Below are positions 7,322 through 16,797 of a DNA stretch of 64,000 nucleotides, piece after piece. Under the pieces are notes generated by a model, which saw only the letters and a program-made list of their open reading frames with translations, searched no databases and was not told the origin of the DNA. Position 1 is the first letter of the stretch. Every line of letters starts with the position of its first letter. The DNA is from Pseudoalteromonas sp. MMG007 (GTDB taxonomy: Bacteria; Pseudomonadota; Gammaproteobacteria; Enterobacterales; Alteromonadaceae), in assembly GCF_018100985.1 (NCBI RefSeq), contig NZ_JAGJEI010000006.1:146296-210295 (forward strand), in the 5' to 3' direction. The position numbers and the translations under genes are program-made.

Positions 7322-10000
7322 GTGAAAGTTTTAACATATTTTTTTAGTGCTTTTATACTGCTTTGTAGTCTTAGCGCAACGGCTTTTACGCCAACCGCCT
7401 CTCAAATTGAGCAATTTAAAAAACTGCCAAAAGCTCAACAAGAAGCGCTTGCTAAACAGTATGGTGTAGATGTATCTACAATCACCGGAACAAGCCAATC
7501 TAATGCTCAAAATAGTGATGAGCAGCAATCAACTATTGGTGAACGCCCGGAACAAGAAACAACAGACTTAACCGATGAAGAGCGTTTTAAGCCAAAAACA
7601 GACGAATTAAAACCATACGGTTATGAGTTATTTGCTGGCGAGCCTACCACCTTTATGCCAAGCGAAAATGCAGCAGTACCCGATACTTATATAGTAGGGC
7701 CTGGCGATCAATTAAAAATAAGCTTTTACGGAAAAGAAAGCGACAGTTTTGATGTAACTGTTGACCGTGAAGGCCGAATAAGCATTCCTGATTTAAGCCC
7801 GGTAGAAGTTGCCGGCTTAACGTTTGCCGAAATTAAAGATTTAATAAAAGTAAAAGTAGAACAAGAAGTCATAGGCGTAAAAGCTTTTGTATCACTTGGG
7901 CAGCTTCGTAGTATGCGTATTTTAGTGCTTGGTGAAGCGTATAAACCAGGTAGTTATAGTGTTTCTTCGTTGACAACGGTATCGCATGCACTGTTTGTAA
8001 GTGGTGGTGTGTCGGATATTGCCTCGCTTCGTAATATTCAAGTTAAACGCGCCGGTAAGGTTGTTGCTAACTTTGATTTGTATGACTTACTTATTAAAGG
8101 CGATAGCAGCAATGATATAGTATTAAAGCCGGGTGATGTTGTGTTTGTTCCTCCTGTAGGTGCACAGGTTCGCGTTGAGGGTTTAGTTAAACGCCCTGCA
8201 ATATTTGAGCTAAAAAAAGGCGAGTCTGCAAAGCAATTGCTAACGATGGCCGGTGGCCTTAAGCCCGGTGCATATGCTAAAAATGCTGTGGTGGAGCGCT
8301 TTAATTTTGACCGCAAAGAAGTTCTTTCTGTCGATTTTTCTAAATCACAAATAAACTATATCCCGCAAGATGGCGATCGTATTCGTTTTAATTCAGTTAG
8401 CTCACAATATCAAAACTCTATAAGCCTAATTGGTGCGGTAGCTCGCCCTGGTAATTATCAGTGGCATCAAGGTAAGCGTATTTCTGATGTTTTAAAATCA
8501 GTACGTGGAGACTTACTCCCACAAGCCGATCTAAGCTATGGCTTAGTGATCCGCGAAATAAACATTAATGGTGATATAGAAGCGCACCAGTTTGATGTAG
8601 CACAAGCGATAATAAAAAACCCTGAAAATAACCTAGCGCTAAAAGCGAATGACAAAATTGTTGTATTCAGCCGTTTTGAAGAAAAAGAAGCTGAAAAATC
8701 AGCACTTGCTAATATGGCACTAAGTCAAGAACAGCAAGAGCAACAGCAAAAAGCAGAACAATGGCATAAGTTCGAGCAAAAACAATTTGAAAAATACGTT
8801 GGTATTAGTCAACAAGACGACAAGTTTGTGATTGATGAAAATAAAGCACTAACTATTGCTGAAATTTCTAAACGTAAAGCCAAGGAAGAAGCAGAGCAAG
8901 AGCTTAAACCAGAAGACTACGCATTATTTAGTCGTCATAACTTACTTGCACCAATTATTGCCAAGTTTAAACAACAGGCTTCTGTGAGCCAAGCTATGCA
9001 GCTTGTTGAAATTAGCGGTAACGTAACTTTCCCAGGTATTTACCCATTAATGGTAGGCGGTGAGGTGCGTGATTTAGTAACAGCGGCAGGCGGCTTACTT
9101 GAGTCTGCTTATGTTAAGCAAGCTGAAATAACGCGTATTGTAGCAAGTGATGCCTCTAAAATAGAGCACTTACGCTTAGACCTTGAAAGTGCAATGCGCG
9201 GCGACTTACAAAGTAATATTACATTACAAAGTAAAGACAGCATTAACGTGTTTGCTATCCCAAATTGGCAAGAAAACGTAAAAGTAGAACTTAAAGGTGA
9301 GCTTAGATTCCCTGGTACATATACTATCCGTCGAGGTGAAACGCTCACTGAATTACTTCAGCGCGCAGGTGGTTTTTCTGAGTTTGCAGAGCAAAAAGCA
9401 GCAATATTTACTCGGGCATCAATCAAAGAGCAAGAGCAGGAGCAGTTAGCGCGTTTATCAACAGAACTACGCCGTGACATAGCTTCAAAGAGCTTTCAAA
9501 ATTCAGTAAGCAGTAACACACTTTCGTACGACGAAATGAACATGCTACTAAATGATTTAGCAAGTGTAGAAGCAGTAGGGCGTTTGGTAATCGATTTACC
9601 ACTCATTGTTGAAAATAAGCAAAACTTAGTTCTTCAAGATGGTGATGTTTTATATGTACCAAGCAAGCGTGATTCAATAAGTGTTATTGGCGAAGTTAAC
9701 TACTCAACCTCACATTTGTATAAAACTGGCGTAAGTGTTGATGACTATATAGATCTAAGCGGTGGCCTGAAAGAGCGTGCTGACGAAGATAGTATTTACA
9801 TCATTAAAGCAAATGGCTCGGTAAAAATACCTCATACCGGCGGCTGGTTTGCAGCTAATAATTCAGAACAGTTAGAGCCTGGCGATACAATTGTGATCCC
9901 TATGAACGCAGACCATATGGACAAACTGACTTTATGGAGTACTGCAACTCAAATACTTTACCAATTAGGTGTAGCAGTAGCCGCAATCAGCAGCATATAA
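7322..10000 (+). CDS. Large SLBB-domain polysaccharide export protein (Wza-like)
   Basis: Probable outer-membrane/periplasmic polysaccharide export channel and first gene of the surface-polysaccharide locus. From the GTG at 7322 the protein is 892 residues with a clear signal peptide (VKVLTYFFSAFILLCSLSATA); the frame is also open from TTG 7292, which would bury the signal. A Poly_export domain lies near residues 115-200 ('TYIVGPGDQLKISFYG', 'VDREGRISIPDL'). Several SLBB modules follow ('ILVLGEAYKPGSYSV', 'VRVEGLVKRPAIFEL', 'ISLIGAVARPGNY', 'VEISGNVTFPGIYPL', 'VELKGELRFPGTYTI', 'ISVIGEVNYSTSHLY'). A Q/E/K-rich coiled segment sits at about 455-530. It is more than twice the length of classical Wza (about 380). 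The usual Wza lipobox is not evident. Confidence 0.88.
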   Translation: MKVLTYFFSAFILLCSLSATAFTPTASQIEQFKKLPKAQQEALAKQYGVDVSTITGTSQSNAQNSDEQQSTIGERPEQETTDLTDEERFKPKTDELKPYGYELFAGEPTTFMPSENAAVPDTYIVGPGDQLKISFYGKESDSFDVTVDREGRISIPDLSPVEVAGLTFAEIKDLIKVKVEQEVIGVKAFVSLGQLRSMRILVLGEAYKPGSYSVSSLTTVSHALFVSGGVSDIASLRNIQVKRAGKVVANFDLYDLLIKGDSSNDIVLKPGDVVFVPPVGAQVRVEGLVKRPAIFELKKGESAKQLLTMAGGLKPGAYAKNAVVERFNFDRKEVLSVDFSKSQINYIPQDGDRIRFNSVSSQYQNSISLIGAVARPGNYQWHQGKRISDVLKSVRGDLLPQADLSYGLVIREININGDIEAHQFDVAQAIIKNPENNLALKANDKIVVFSRFEEKEAEKSALANMALSQEQQEQQQKAEQWHKFEQKQFEKYVGISQQDDKFVIDENKALTIAEISKRKAKEEAEQELKPEDYALFSRHNLLAPIIAKFKQQASVSQAMQLVEISGNVTFPGIYPLMVGGEVRDLVTAAGGLLESAYVKQAEITRIVASDASKIEHLRLDLESAMRGDLQSNITLQSKDSINVFAIPNWQENVKVELKGELRFPGTYTIRRGETLTELLQRAGGFSEFAEQKAAIFTRASIKEQEQEQLARLSTELRRDIASKSFQNSVSSNTLSYDEMNMLLNDLASVEAVGRLVIDLPLIVENKQNLVLQDGDVLYVPSKRDSISVIGEVNYSTSHLYKTGVSVDDYIDLSGGLKERADEDSIYIIKANGSVKIPHTGGWFAANNSEQLEPGDTIVIPMNADHMDKLTLWSTATQILYQLGVAVAAISSI

Positions 10001-10057
10001 GTGATGGTTTTTTAAATCTGTTTATCTAATTTGAATAATTTAAGTGAAAATTAAGTA

Positions 10058-11011
10058 ATGACTAAACATAATATAAAAGGTGAGTATGAAACAGGGGTTT
10101 CATACAACCAAGATGATGAATTAGATATGCGTGATTTGATCGCCAGCATATGGCGTGGAAAGTTACTTATAATTATTGTGTCGAGTATTTTTGCAGTATT
10201 GTCTGTTTTTTATGCTATTAATTTACCAAATATTTATAAAGCAGAGGCTGTACTTATTCCTGCTGAGTCTAAACAATCAAATGGATTAGCAGGCTTAGCA
10301 AGTCAATTTGGTGGCTTAGCTGGTATTACAGGTGTTGACCTAGGCGGTGGCGGAGCTGATAAAACTAAGCTCGCACTTGAAATTCTTCAATCGCGAAAGT
10401 TTACAAGCAGTTTTATAGAAAAGCACTCAGTACTACCTGAGTTGATGGCAGCCAAAAGCTGGAGTATTGACAGTGGTGAGCTGTCATATAATGAAGAAAT
10501 TTATTCTGTTTCAGAAAATAAGTGGTTAAGAGAAGTTAAAGCCCCTAGAAATGCTGAGCCTTCGATGCAGGAAGCTTATAAAGTTTTTTCTAAAATAGTC
10601 AGTACAAACTCAGATCCAGAGAGTGGGACTATTACACTTTCTGTAGAGCATATATCTCCATTAGTGGCTCAACAGTGGGTTGATTGGTTAATTGAAGATA
10701 TAAACTTAGAGGTTAAGCAGCGTGATGTAACTGAGGCTGTTAAAAGCACCGAGTTTTTAACGGAGCAACTTGATAAAACAAGAATTTCAGATATTCGAAG
10801 TGTCTTATACAAGTTAGTGGAAGAGCAAACAAAAACAATTATGTTTGCTAATGTACGTGATGAATATGTATTTAAAACTATAGATCCTGCGGTTATTCCT
10901 GAAGAAAAGTTTAAACCTAGACGAGCAATAATTTGTATTGCAGGTACTCTATTAGGTTTCATTCTCAGTTTTTTCTTTTTAGTTATTCGTTTTTTTCTCA
11001 AACAAAAATAA
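10058..11011 (+). CDS. Wzz-family polysaccharide chain-length determinant
   Basis: Inner-membrane polysaccharide co-polymerase that sets chain length in Wzy-dependent synthesis. 317 residues. A cytoplasmic N-terminus (~1-30, 'DDELDMRDLIASIWRGK' is the Wzz entry motif) leads to TM1 at about 33-53. The periplasmic domain starts 'NLPNIYKAEAVLIPA' and has a glycine-rich stretch (QFGGLAGITGVDLGGGG). TM2 lies near the end (about 288-312), preceded by the family Pro motif 'AVIPEEKFKPRRAI'. No C-terminal tyrosine-kinase domain is present, so it is the O-antigen or group-4-capsule type, not Wzc. It lies 57 bases after the SLBB exporter gene in the same orientation. Confidence 0.88.
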   Translation: MTKHNIKGEYETGVSYNQDDELDMRDLIASIWRGKLLIIIVSSIFAVLSVFYAINLPNIYKAEAVLIPAESKQSNGLAGLASQFGGLAGITGVDLGGGGADKTKLALEILQSRKFTSSFIEKHSVLPELMAAKSWSIDSGELSYNEEIYSVSENKWLREVKAPRNAEPSMQEAYKVFSKIVSTNSDPESGTITLSVEHISPLVAQQWVDWLIEDINLEVKQRDVTEAVKSTEFLTEQLDKTRISDIRSVLYKLVEEQTKTIMFANVRDEYVFKTIDPAVIPEEKFKPRRAIICIAGTLLGFILSFFFLVIRFFLKQK

Positions 11012-11041
11012 ACCTAAAAAGTTTTAAGCTTCATACGAGTT

Positions 11042-11070
11042 AGAGCTTTTTTAAATTCTAGCTCTTTTTA
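11042..11070 (+). terminator. Terminator- or attenuator-like hairpin after wzz
   Basis: AGAGCT / AGCTCT six-base stem with a 12-base loop followed by TTTTTA, between wzz and the first glycosyltransferase. It is short, so it may only attenuate transcription into the downstream sugar genes. Confidence 0.4.
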
Positions 11071-11092
11071 TATGTAACTCAAAGGCATGATG

Positions 11093-11944
11093 ATGAGTAC
11101 CAATGAACCATTAGTAAGTGTAGTAATCCCAACGTTAAATAGGACTACAATGCTTACACGCGCTATCGATTCAGTATGTCAACAAACATATAAGAACATT
11201 GAAATTATAGTAATAGATGACTGCTCAGACGCCCCTGTTAAATTAGACAACCTTTCTTCCAAAACTCCTATACATATTTCAAGAAATGAAAAAAGATTAG
11301 GAGGAGGAGCTTCTCGAAATAAAGGTGCTAAATTAGCTAAAGGTCAATATATTGCATTTCTTGATGATGATGATCATTACCTTACAGATAAAATTGAATT
11401 CTTACTTGCTAAATTATTAGCACAGCCTAACTTAGTTGCAGTGTTTGGACACGTTAAAGGCAGTGGTAATAAGCCTAAACATCTTGTGGACAATACATAC
11501 ATCAATAGTTTTCATGCTATTGGAGGGCTACATACTAACGGTTCATTAATTAAGAAAAGAGCTTTTGACGATATCATGTTTTTAGAGACTCTCCCTAAGT
11601 ATCAAGATACTCAGCTGCATATGGAGCTTATAAAAACTAACAAAACTAAATATTTTGAGCATACTGTAGCTTTATGGAATAAAGATCACGGAGAAGGACA
11701 GATAACAGATTTAAAAAGTGTAAAGCAACATATTAAAGGGTTAAAAGCTTTTTATTTATTAGAAGAGTACATAAATAGCAAGTATAAACTTTTGTATTCA
11801 GAGTATTTATATTTAATGAAAAATAAAGTTTACCTTTTGAGTAAGTGTAAAAAAAAGGACTTAGTCAAAAATAATATTTCATATACGTGGTACGAAAGTA
11901 TCTTGCTTTTTATTGCAGGCATGTATGTTAAATTCAAACGTTAA
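11093..11944 (+). CDS. Family 2 glycosyltransferase
   Basis: GT-A fold transferase that probably adds one sugar of the repeat unit on the cytoplasmic face. 283 residues from the third of three consecutive ATGs; the AAAGG at 11081-11085 fits this start best (11087 and 11090 are alternatives). The N-terminal GT2 fold is plain: 'VSVVIPTLNRTTMLTRAIDS', 'IEIIVIDDCSD' and the metal-binding acidic stretch 'AFLDDDDHY' near residue 93. The C-terminus is basic and hydrophobic, perhaps membrane-associated. Donor and acceptor cannot be read from sequence. Its end overlaps the start of the polymerase gene by about 20 bases, which suggests translational coupling. Confidence 0.85.
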   Translation: MSTNEPLVSVVIPTLNRTTMLTRAIDSVCQQTYKNIEIIVIDDCSDAPVKLDNLSSKTPIHISRNEKRLGGGASRNKGAKLAKGQYIAFLDDDDHYLTDKIEFLLAKLLAQPNLVAVFGHVKGSGNKPKHLVDNTYINSFHAIGGLHTNGSLIKKRAFDDIMFLETLPKYQDTQLHMELIKTNKTKYFEHTVALWNKDHGEGQITDLKSVKQHIKGLKAFYLLEEYINSKYKLLYSEYLYLMKNKVYLLSKCKKKDLVKNNISYTWYESILLFIAGMYVKFKR

Positions 11945-13187
11945 AAGCTTTTTTTTATATCTACTCTTCCTAGTTGGCAGTTTTTTTTCTCCAGTATTTT
12001 CATTTATATTGTTCTCGTGTGTTGTTCCGTTTTTTTTAAATAAGAATAACTATACTTTTATAGTGTTTTTATTTTCATTGTTTTTTATTTTTTATGGAAT
12101 GGCCATGGACCCGGTGTCATATATCGGTGATTATTCAAGGTACTATTTATCTTTTTACAAACCAGACATACATATACTAGCTACAGGTAAATTGTATCGA
12201 TACAGTGTTTTTAATCTACTACAGTCTTTAGGTATGGGGCCTCAATTTTATACGGGGCTTTCGCTATTTTTAAACTATTTTATAGTGTTAACTGTAAGCT
12301 TAAAGTTTGCTGTTTTATTCTCATTTAATAGAAATAAAAAATTGTTGTTTTTCTTTTTGATAGCCCTTATAAGTATGCCTAGTACTGCCATAGGTAACTT
12401 TGAGTCGATGCTTTCTTTTTCATTGAGTTATATAGCGTTATATTTAATTTGTACTCAAAGGAAAAAGGCCGCTTTGGCGTTTGTTATTATTGCACCTTTA
12501 ATACACCCTGCGGCTATACTTTACTCTGTAATGTATATTCCTGTATTTATATTCAAAAATTCCTTTCATAAATACAAAACAATTTTTTCATTATTGCTTG
12601 TTTTAGGCATTACTGGCTTCTTATTTACACCTTTAGCAAGCGTGCTACCTTTTTTAGACCATATACAAAGAAAGCTTATGACCTTTCTGACTGGTCCGTG
12701 GAGCGAGTATATAGAAAGGCGAGATTTTGAATTTATTTTAATTGCATTAATTAAATTAATTGTATTCGCTTTTTCTATTTATAGAATTAGACAGGTTTAT
12801 ATCAAAAAATTCAAGTTCATGTATGGAACTGCTCAGCTTAATGATAAAAAAGAATATGCAATAAAAATGCTATACAGTGTAAGTTTATATATGTTTCCAA
12901 TTATATTTTTAGCTATATTTTCTAGGACATTAGCTGAGCGATATATTTACTTTGGTATGTTTTTCTTTTTTCCGGTTGTTATACTTGCTGCAGAAAATTT
13001 AAAGATATTTATGAATCGTTTTTTTGTATATTCAATGATATTTATTATCTTTTTACTACCACAAAATATCATAGTGTTTGGTGTACTTGCTCTTAAATCA
13101 ACAACGCAAGAATCACTTTCAAACAATATGCATGAGCTCTTGTATAAAGAATATGACAAAGCTCCAGAACCCGGCGGAAGATTATAA
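11925..13187 (+). CDS. EpsG/Wzy-type polysaccharide polymerase
   Basis: Integral inner-membrane protein, about 420 residues with ten or more hydrophobic segments and low GC, the usual look of Wzy repeat-unit polymerases. The EpsG-family feature 'DPVSYIGDYSRYYLSF' sits in the first periplasmic loop (about residues 60-75). The ATG at 11925 is chosen; an in-frame TTG at 11913 would add four residues. It overlaps the upstream glycosyltransferase gene and is followed 11 bases later by the next gene. Given a Wzx (27014), a Wzz (10058) and an SLBB exporter in the same locus, Wzy is the expected missing role. Wzy proteins diverge strongly, so the call rests on topology, the EpsG-like motif and context. 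Confidence 0.75.
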   Translation: MLNSNVKSFFLYLLFLVGSFFSPVFSFILFSCVVPFFLNKNNYTFIVFLFSLFFIFYGMAMDPVSYIGDYSRYYLSFYKPDIHILATGKLYRYSVFNLLQSLGMGPQFYTGLSLFLNYFIVLTVSLKFAVLFSFNRNKKLLFFFLIALISMPSTAIGNFESMLSFSLSYIALYLICTQRKKAALAFVIIAPLIHPAAILYSVMYIPVFIFKNSFHKYKTIFSLLLVLGITGFLFTPLASVLPFLDHIQRKLMTFLTGPWSEYIERRDFEFILIALIKLIVFAFSIYRIRQVYIKKFKFMYGTAQLNDKKEYAIKMLYSVSLYMFPIIFLAIFSRTLAERYIYFGMFFFFPVVILAAENLKIFMNRFFVYSMIFIIFLLPQNIIVFGVLALKSTTQESLSNNMHELLYKEYDKAPEPGGRL

Positions 13188-13198
13188 AAGGATTCAAA

Positions 13199-14407
13199 AT
13201 GATAGCTGTTTATGTTGATAATTATGATAGAGCCACTTTTTTCTATCGATTAGCTAAAGGTGCAAATAATAAGCGTTTTCTTTTCTTTACTACAAAGTAT
13301 TCTGTTTACCAGTTTTTAAAAAGCGACTTTGAAGTCGTATTATTTAATGCTCACTCAAAGTATCTAAATGATGCCAATGCATTGGCTGACAGTGATTTCT
13401 TAAACTTGACATATGTTTACCGTGGTAGCCAGTCTTTAGAACATGCTAAATCTGTTTATCAAATGATCAGTGCTCAGTTGATTAATCAGCAATTAAATTA
13501 CGATCATATAGAAGTTGCGATCGTTTTTAATGGTAATTCAGCGTCGCAAAAGGCTTTTATAGATCATTTTTCAGGACGAAATGTTAAAACACTCTTTAGT
13601 GAAATTAGTAATTTACCTGGGAAGGTTATATTTGACAGGTTAGGAGTAAATGCTAAATCAAGCTTATTTTTCGATGCTCATCAATTAGACATGCTTCCTT
13701 CAATCGCACCTGAAAAGCACAAGCAATGGATTAAGGTTTATGAGGATTACAAAAATAATCCTATTCCTCAAGGTAAGCTAGAACCTAAATTTATAAAAGC
13801 TTACATTACTGATTATTTAAGTAGTTTTCTTGGTAAAGGTATACGTGAGGAAGACAAGGTTTCTTTATTAAAAAAAGTGACCGCTGTATTGAGGCTATTT
13901 CGCTCTAAATCTAGTTCAGATCTAACTTACGATGATGCAGACCTAAATTGCGATTATATTTTTTTTCCAACGCAAGTAAGGTATGACTCTCAACTAATTT
14001 TAAATAGCGATATAAATAACCAGCAAGCTATTGAAAAAGCAGTTTTATTAGCCAAAGAGCATGGCTGCAAGCTTTATGTGAAAATTCATCCAGCGGAAAC
14101 GGATCCTGAAATCCTAAAAGACTATATATCGCTTAAGAATAAATATGATTTTTTAATAGTTAACTCTAATACGACTGAGCTAATTAAAAGTGCCAAAGTA
14201 GTTACTACCATAAACTCTACTATTGGACTAGAAGCGCTTATTTATAATAAAGAATTAAAAGTATACGGACGAGCAATTTACAGTGACTTCGACTTTTCTA
14301 GGATACTTAGCTATATACATAACTATCTGGTAGATTTTGACTATTTTTCAGATGAATTAATAAGTGAAAAAGAACTTAATAAGCTGCTCTCGTTAGCAAG
14401 TAAGTAA
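13199..14407 (+). CDS. Capsule_synth-like (KpsC/KpsS-type) glycan synthesis protein
   Basis: 402-residue soluble protein resembling the capsule polysaccharide biosynthesis family (KpsC/KpsS/LipB, GT-B-like). The C-terminal half carries 'CKLYVKIHPAETDPE', then 'TTELIKSAKVVTTINSTIGLEALIYNK', the conserved region of these Kdo-type transferases and relatives. The N-terminal half (~1-200) has no motif I can name. A similar C-terminal motif ('INSTVGLEALLLNK') recurs in the gene at 45600, so the genome has at least two such proteins. The Kdo genes at the end of the locus make a Kdo-related transfer possible (inference). Another GT-B glycosyltransferase is the alternative. Confidence 0.65.
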   Translation: MIAVYVDNYDRATFFYRLAKGANNKRFLFFTTKYSVYQFLKSDFEVVLFNAHSKYLNDANALADSDFLNLTYVYRGSQSLEHAKSVYQMISAQLINQQLNYDHIEVAIVFNGNSASQKAFIDHFSGRNVKTLFSEISNLPGKVIFDRLGVNAKSSLFFDAHQLDMLPSIAPEKHKQWIKVYEDYKNNPIPQGKLEPKFIKAYITDYLSSFLGKGIREEDKVSLLKKVTAVLRLFRSKSSSDLTYDDADLNCDYIFFPTQVRYDSQLILNSDINNQQAIEKAVLLAKEHGCKLYVKIHPAETDPEILKDYISLKNKYDFLIVNSNTTELIKSAKVVTTINSTIGLEALIYNKELKVYGRAIYSDFDFSRILSYIHNYLVDFDYFSDELISEKELNKLLSLASK

Positions 14408-14461
14408 AATCCTAAGTAAGGCCATTGTGTATTTAGGTAACTGTGTTTATAGGACAGATGA

Positions 14462-15277
14462 ATGAATGATTTTTCGGTTTTAATGTCGATATATGATAAA
14501 GAAAACCCTACATATTTGCATGCATGCTTGGAAAGCTTATATAGCCAAACCGTGAAGGCGTCTGAAGTAGTACTTGTACTCGATGGCCCTATTAAGCAAA
14601 GCTTAATAGAAGTTATAAATAAATGGCAGCCTTTGCTTAATATAATATTAGTCCCTTTACAGGTAAATGTAGGCCTAGGAAATGCTCTGAACGAAGGGTT
14701 GAAGGCATGCTCTTACGAACTTATCGCTCGTATGGACACTGACGACTTATGTTTAGCAGATCGTTTTGAGAAGCAACTAGCTATATTTAAAGAAAAGCCA
14801 TCAATTACCCTTTGTGGATCATTTATTGATGAGATTGAGTGTGAAAGTACTAACTATATAGCGACTCGTAATGTAAAAGAATTTAATGATGATATTATTA
14901 AAAACTGCATTTCACGAAATCCATTCAACCATATGAGTGTCATGTTTAAAAAAAGCGCGGTTATCTCTGTGGGCAGTTATAAGCATATGATCTCGATGGA
15001 AGATTGGTATTTATGGTTACGTATGCTTAGTCGAGGTTACGAAGGGTACAACATACAGCAAACACTAGTAAAGGCACGTGCAGGTAAAGAAATGATGGCA
15101 CGGCGCACTGGCTTTAAATATGTAACCTACGAGGCTAAGCTTGCTAAGCAGAAAGCGAAGCTATTTCCTCAGTATGCTTTAAAATCGTATTTTTATTTTA
15201 TAGTCAGATCGTTACCACGATTATTACCGCAAAAATTACTTTACCTAGTCTATCTTTTTTCTCGAAAGGTAAACTAA
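14462..15277 (+). CDS. Family 2 glycosyltransferase (AmsE-like)
   Basis: 271-residue GT-A glycosyltransferase. It starts directly into the fold ('FSVLMSIYDKENPTYLHACLES', 'EVVLVLDGP') and continues with 'NVGLGNALNEGL' and the DxD-type 'IARMDTDDLCLADRFEKQ' at about 91-108, a pattern shared with AmsE and similar exopolysaccharide transferases. The 'MEDWYLWLRM' motif near residue 180 is the usual acceptor-side acidic motif of this subfamily. Probably adds one residue of the repeat unit. Separated from its neighbours by 54 and 31 bases in the same strand. Confidence 0.85.
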   Translation: MNDFSVLMSIYDKENPTYLHACLESLYSQTVKASEVVLVLDGPIKQSLIEVINKWQPLLNIILVPLQVNVGLGNALNEGLKACSYELIARMDTDDLCLADRFEKQLAIFKEKPSITLCGSFIDEIECESTNYIATRNVKEFNDDIIKNCISRNPFNHMSVMFKKSAVISVGSYKHMISMEDWYLWLRMLSRGYEGYNIQQTLVKARAGKEMMARRTGFKYVTYEAKLAKQKAKLFPQYALKSYFYFIVRSLPRLLPQKLLYLVYLFSRKVN

Positions 15278-15308
15278 TTAATAATATTATCAAAGATAGA
15301 GAATTTAT

Positions 15309-16220
15309 ATGAAAGTAGCAGTTACAGGTGCAACTGGCTTTATAGGTAAAGAGCTCCTTACAGGATGCCCTAGTGACATTGAACTGTTAGCATTAACCAG
15401 AAAAAGCATAAAATTAAGTGATTACATTAAATACGATGATTTATTTAACGTTAAAGCTCAGGACTTAGTTGGGTGTGAGTCGTTTGTTCATTTAGCTGGT
15501 GTAGTCCACATAAGTGGTACCGATTCTGAAATATACACTCGATACAATACTAAACTAGTCTCTCATTTAGCTAATGAAGCCGTTAAAGCAAATATAAAGC
15601 GTTTTATTTTTGTAAGCACTATAGGTGTTAATGGTATCAGTTCTGGTGAAACGGCTTTCAAGCCTTATGATAAAGCAAATCCACATAATGATTACGCTAC
15701 ATCGAAGTATAATGCTGAAATAGAACTACAAAATATAGCGAATAATACGGACTTGGAAATAGTGATCGTTAGACCTGTCATGGTTTATGGCAAAGAAGCT
15801 CCCGGTAGCTTTAGGCTACTGTTAAAAACGATCTCGAAATTTGCTATATTACCTTTTGGGTTAGTAAAAAATAAACGCAGTTTTATATCAGTACACAACT
15901 TAGTAGATTTTATATATCTATGTTTAAAACATGAAAATGCGAAAGGACAAATATTTTTAGCATCTGACAATCAACAGGTCTCAACCAAAGAGTTTACAAA
16001 CTCTATTGCGGCTGGATTGAATAAAACTATATTTCAGTTACCTATTCCTATTTTTTTAATGAAATTTGCATTTAAGTTGCTAGGAAAACAATCTTTAAAT
16101 AAGCAGTTGTTTGATAATCTAGAAGTCGATTCGAGTAATATGCATGAATTACTAGGTTGGAAACCCGTATTTACAATGGATGCAGCAATGCGCCAATTAA
16201 CTAGAGAAAAACATGATTAG
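15309..16220 (+). CDS. NAD-dependent epimerase/dehydratase, WbpV/WreQ-like 4-reductase
   Basis: 303-residue extended SDR enzyme. The Rossmann motif 'VTGATGFIGKELL' is at residues 4-16, 'FVHLAGVVH' follows, and the catalytic 'YATSKYNAEIEL' (YxxxK) lies at about 134-145. Length and context fit the WbpV/WreQ group, which reduces the 4-keto sugar nucleotide made by a WbpM/WreV 4,6-dehydratase to UDP-QuiNAc or UDP-FucNAc. The next gene, overlapping by 8 bases, is a PglC/WreU-type initiating transferase, and the 4,6-dehydratase itself is at 16925, so the three look like one initiating-sugar module. A UDP-glucose or GalNAc 4-epimerase role cannot be excluded from sequence alone. Confidence 0.75.
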   Translation: MKVAVTGATGFIGKELLTGCPSDIELLALTRKSIKLSDYIKYDDLFNVKAQDLVGCESFVHLAGVVHISGTDSEIYTRYNTKLVSHLANEAVKANIKRFIFVSTIGVNGISSGETAFKPYDKANPHNDYATSKYNAEIELQNIANNTDLEIVIVRPVMVYGKEAPGSFRLLLKTISKFAILPFGLVKNKRSFISVHNLVDFIYLCLKHENAKGQIFLASDNQQVSTKEFTNSIAAGLNKTIFQLPIPIFLMKFAFKLLGKQSLNKQLFDNLEVDSSNMHELLGWKPVFTMDAAMRQLTREKHD

Positions 16221-16761
16221 GATACTTGACTTATTTTTAGCGCTTTCTGGCTTAATTATTACAATGCCTTTTTTGATTATATTGTATGTAATTGGCTTTT
16301 TTGACACAGGCTCACCTTTGTTTATGCAAGAGCGTGTAGGTCGAAATAAAAAACCGTTTACCTTGGTAAAGTTCAGAACAATGAACGTAGATACAGCCTC
16401 TGTAGCAAGCCACTTAGCAAGTACAGCATCTATCACACAATTTGGTGGCTTTTTACGTAAAACAAAATTAGATGAGCTGCCACAACTTTGGAACGTACTT
16501 AAAGGCGAAATGAGCTTAGTTGGGCCACGCCCAGGCTTGTTTAATCAAGAAGAGCTCACTCAAGCTCGCGATGCTAAAGGTATCTACAATGTACGTCCAG
16601 GTGTAACAGGTTTAGCGCAAGTAAATGAAATCGATATGTCGACTCCTGAGTTGCTAGCTGAAACCGACGAAAAAATGATCGCTACATTAAGTCTCAAACA
16701 TTACTTTATTTATATACTACAAACCGTAACAGGAAGCGGCAGTGGCGATAGAGTCAAGTAG
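16213..16761 (+). CDS. Undecaprenyl-phosphate phosphosugar transferase (PglC/WreU type)
   Basis: Monotopic phosphoglycosyl transferase of 182 residues, the minimal catalytic form (PglC about 200) without the WbaP-type N-terminal membrane domain. One hydrophobic re-entrant helix lies at about 5-27, and 'LFMQERVGRNKKPFTLVKFRTM' is the bacterial sugar-transferase core. 'LRKTKLDELPQLWNVLKGEMSLVGPRPG' carries the catalytic DE pair (KLDELPQ) and the SLVGPRP motif. It moves a phosphosugar from UDP-sugar to undecaprenyl phosphate and so starts repeat-unit assembly. Overlaps the upstream reductase gene by 8 bases. With WbpM- and WbpV-like partners, QuiNAc-1-P or FucNAc-1-P is the likely first sugar (inference). 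Confidence 0.9.
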   Translation: MIRILDLFLALSGLIITMPFLIILYVIGFFDTGSPLFMQERVGRNKKPFTLVKFRTMNVDTASVASHLASTASITQFGGFLRKTKLDELPQLWNVLKGEMSLVGPRPGLFNQEELTQARDAKGIYNVRPGVTGLAQVNEIDMSTPELLAETDEKMIATLSLKHYFIYILQTVTGSGSGDRVK

Positions 16762-16797
16762 CCAATCTCTCATACACAAACTTACAAAAAGTAACCA

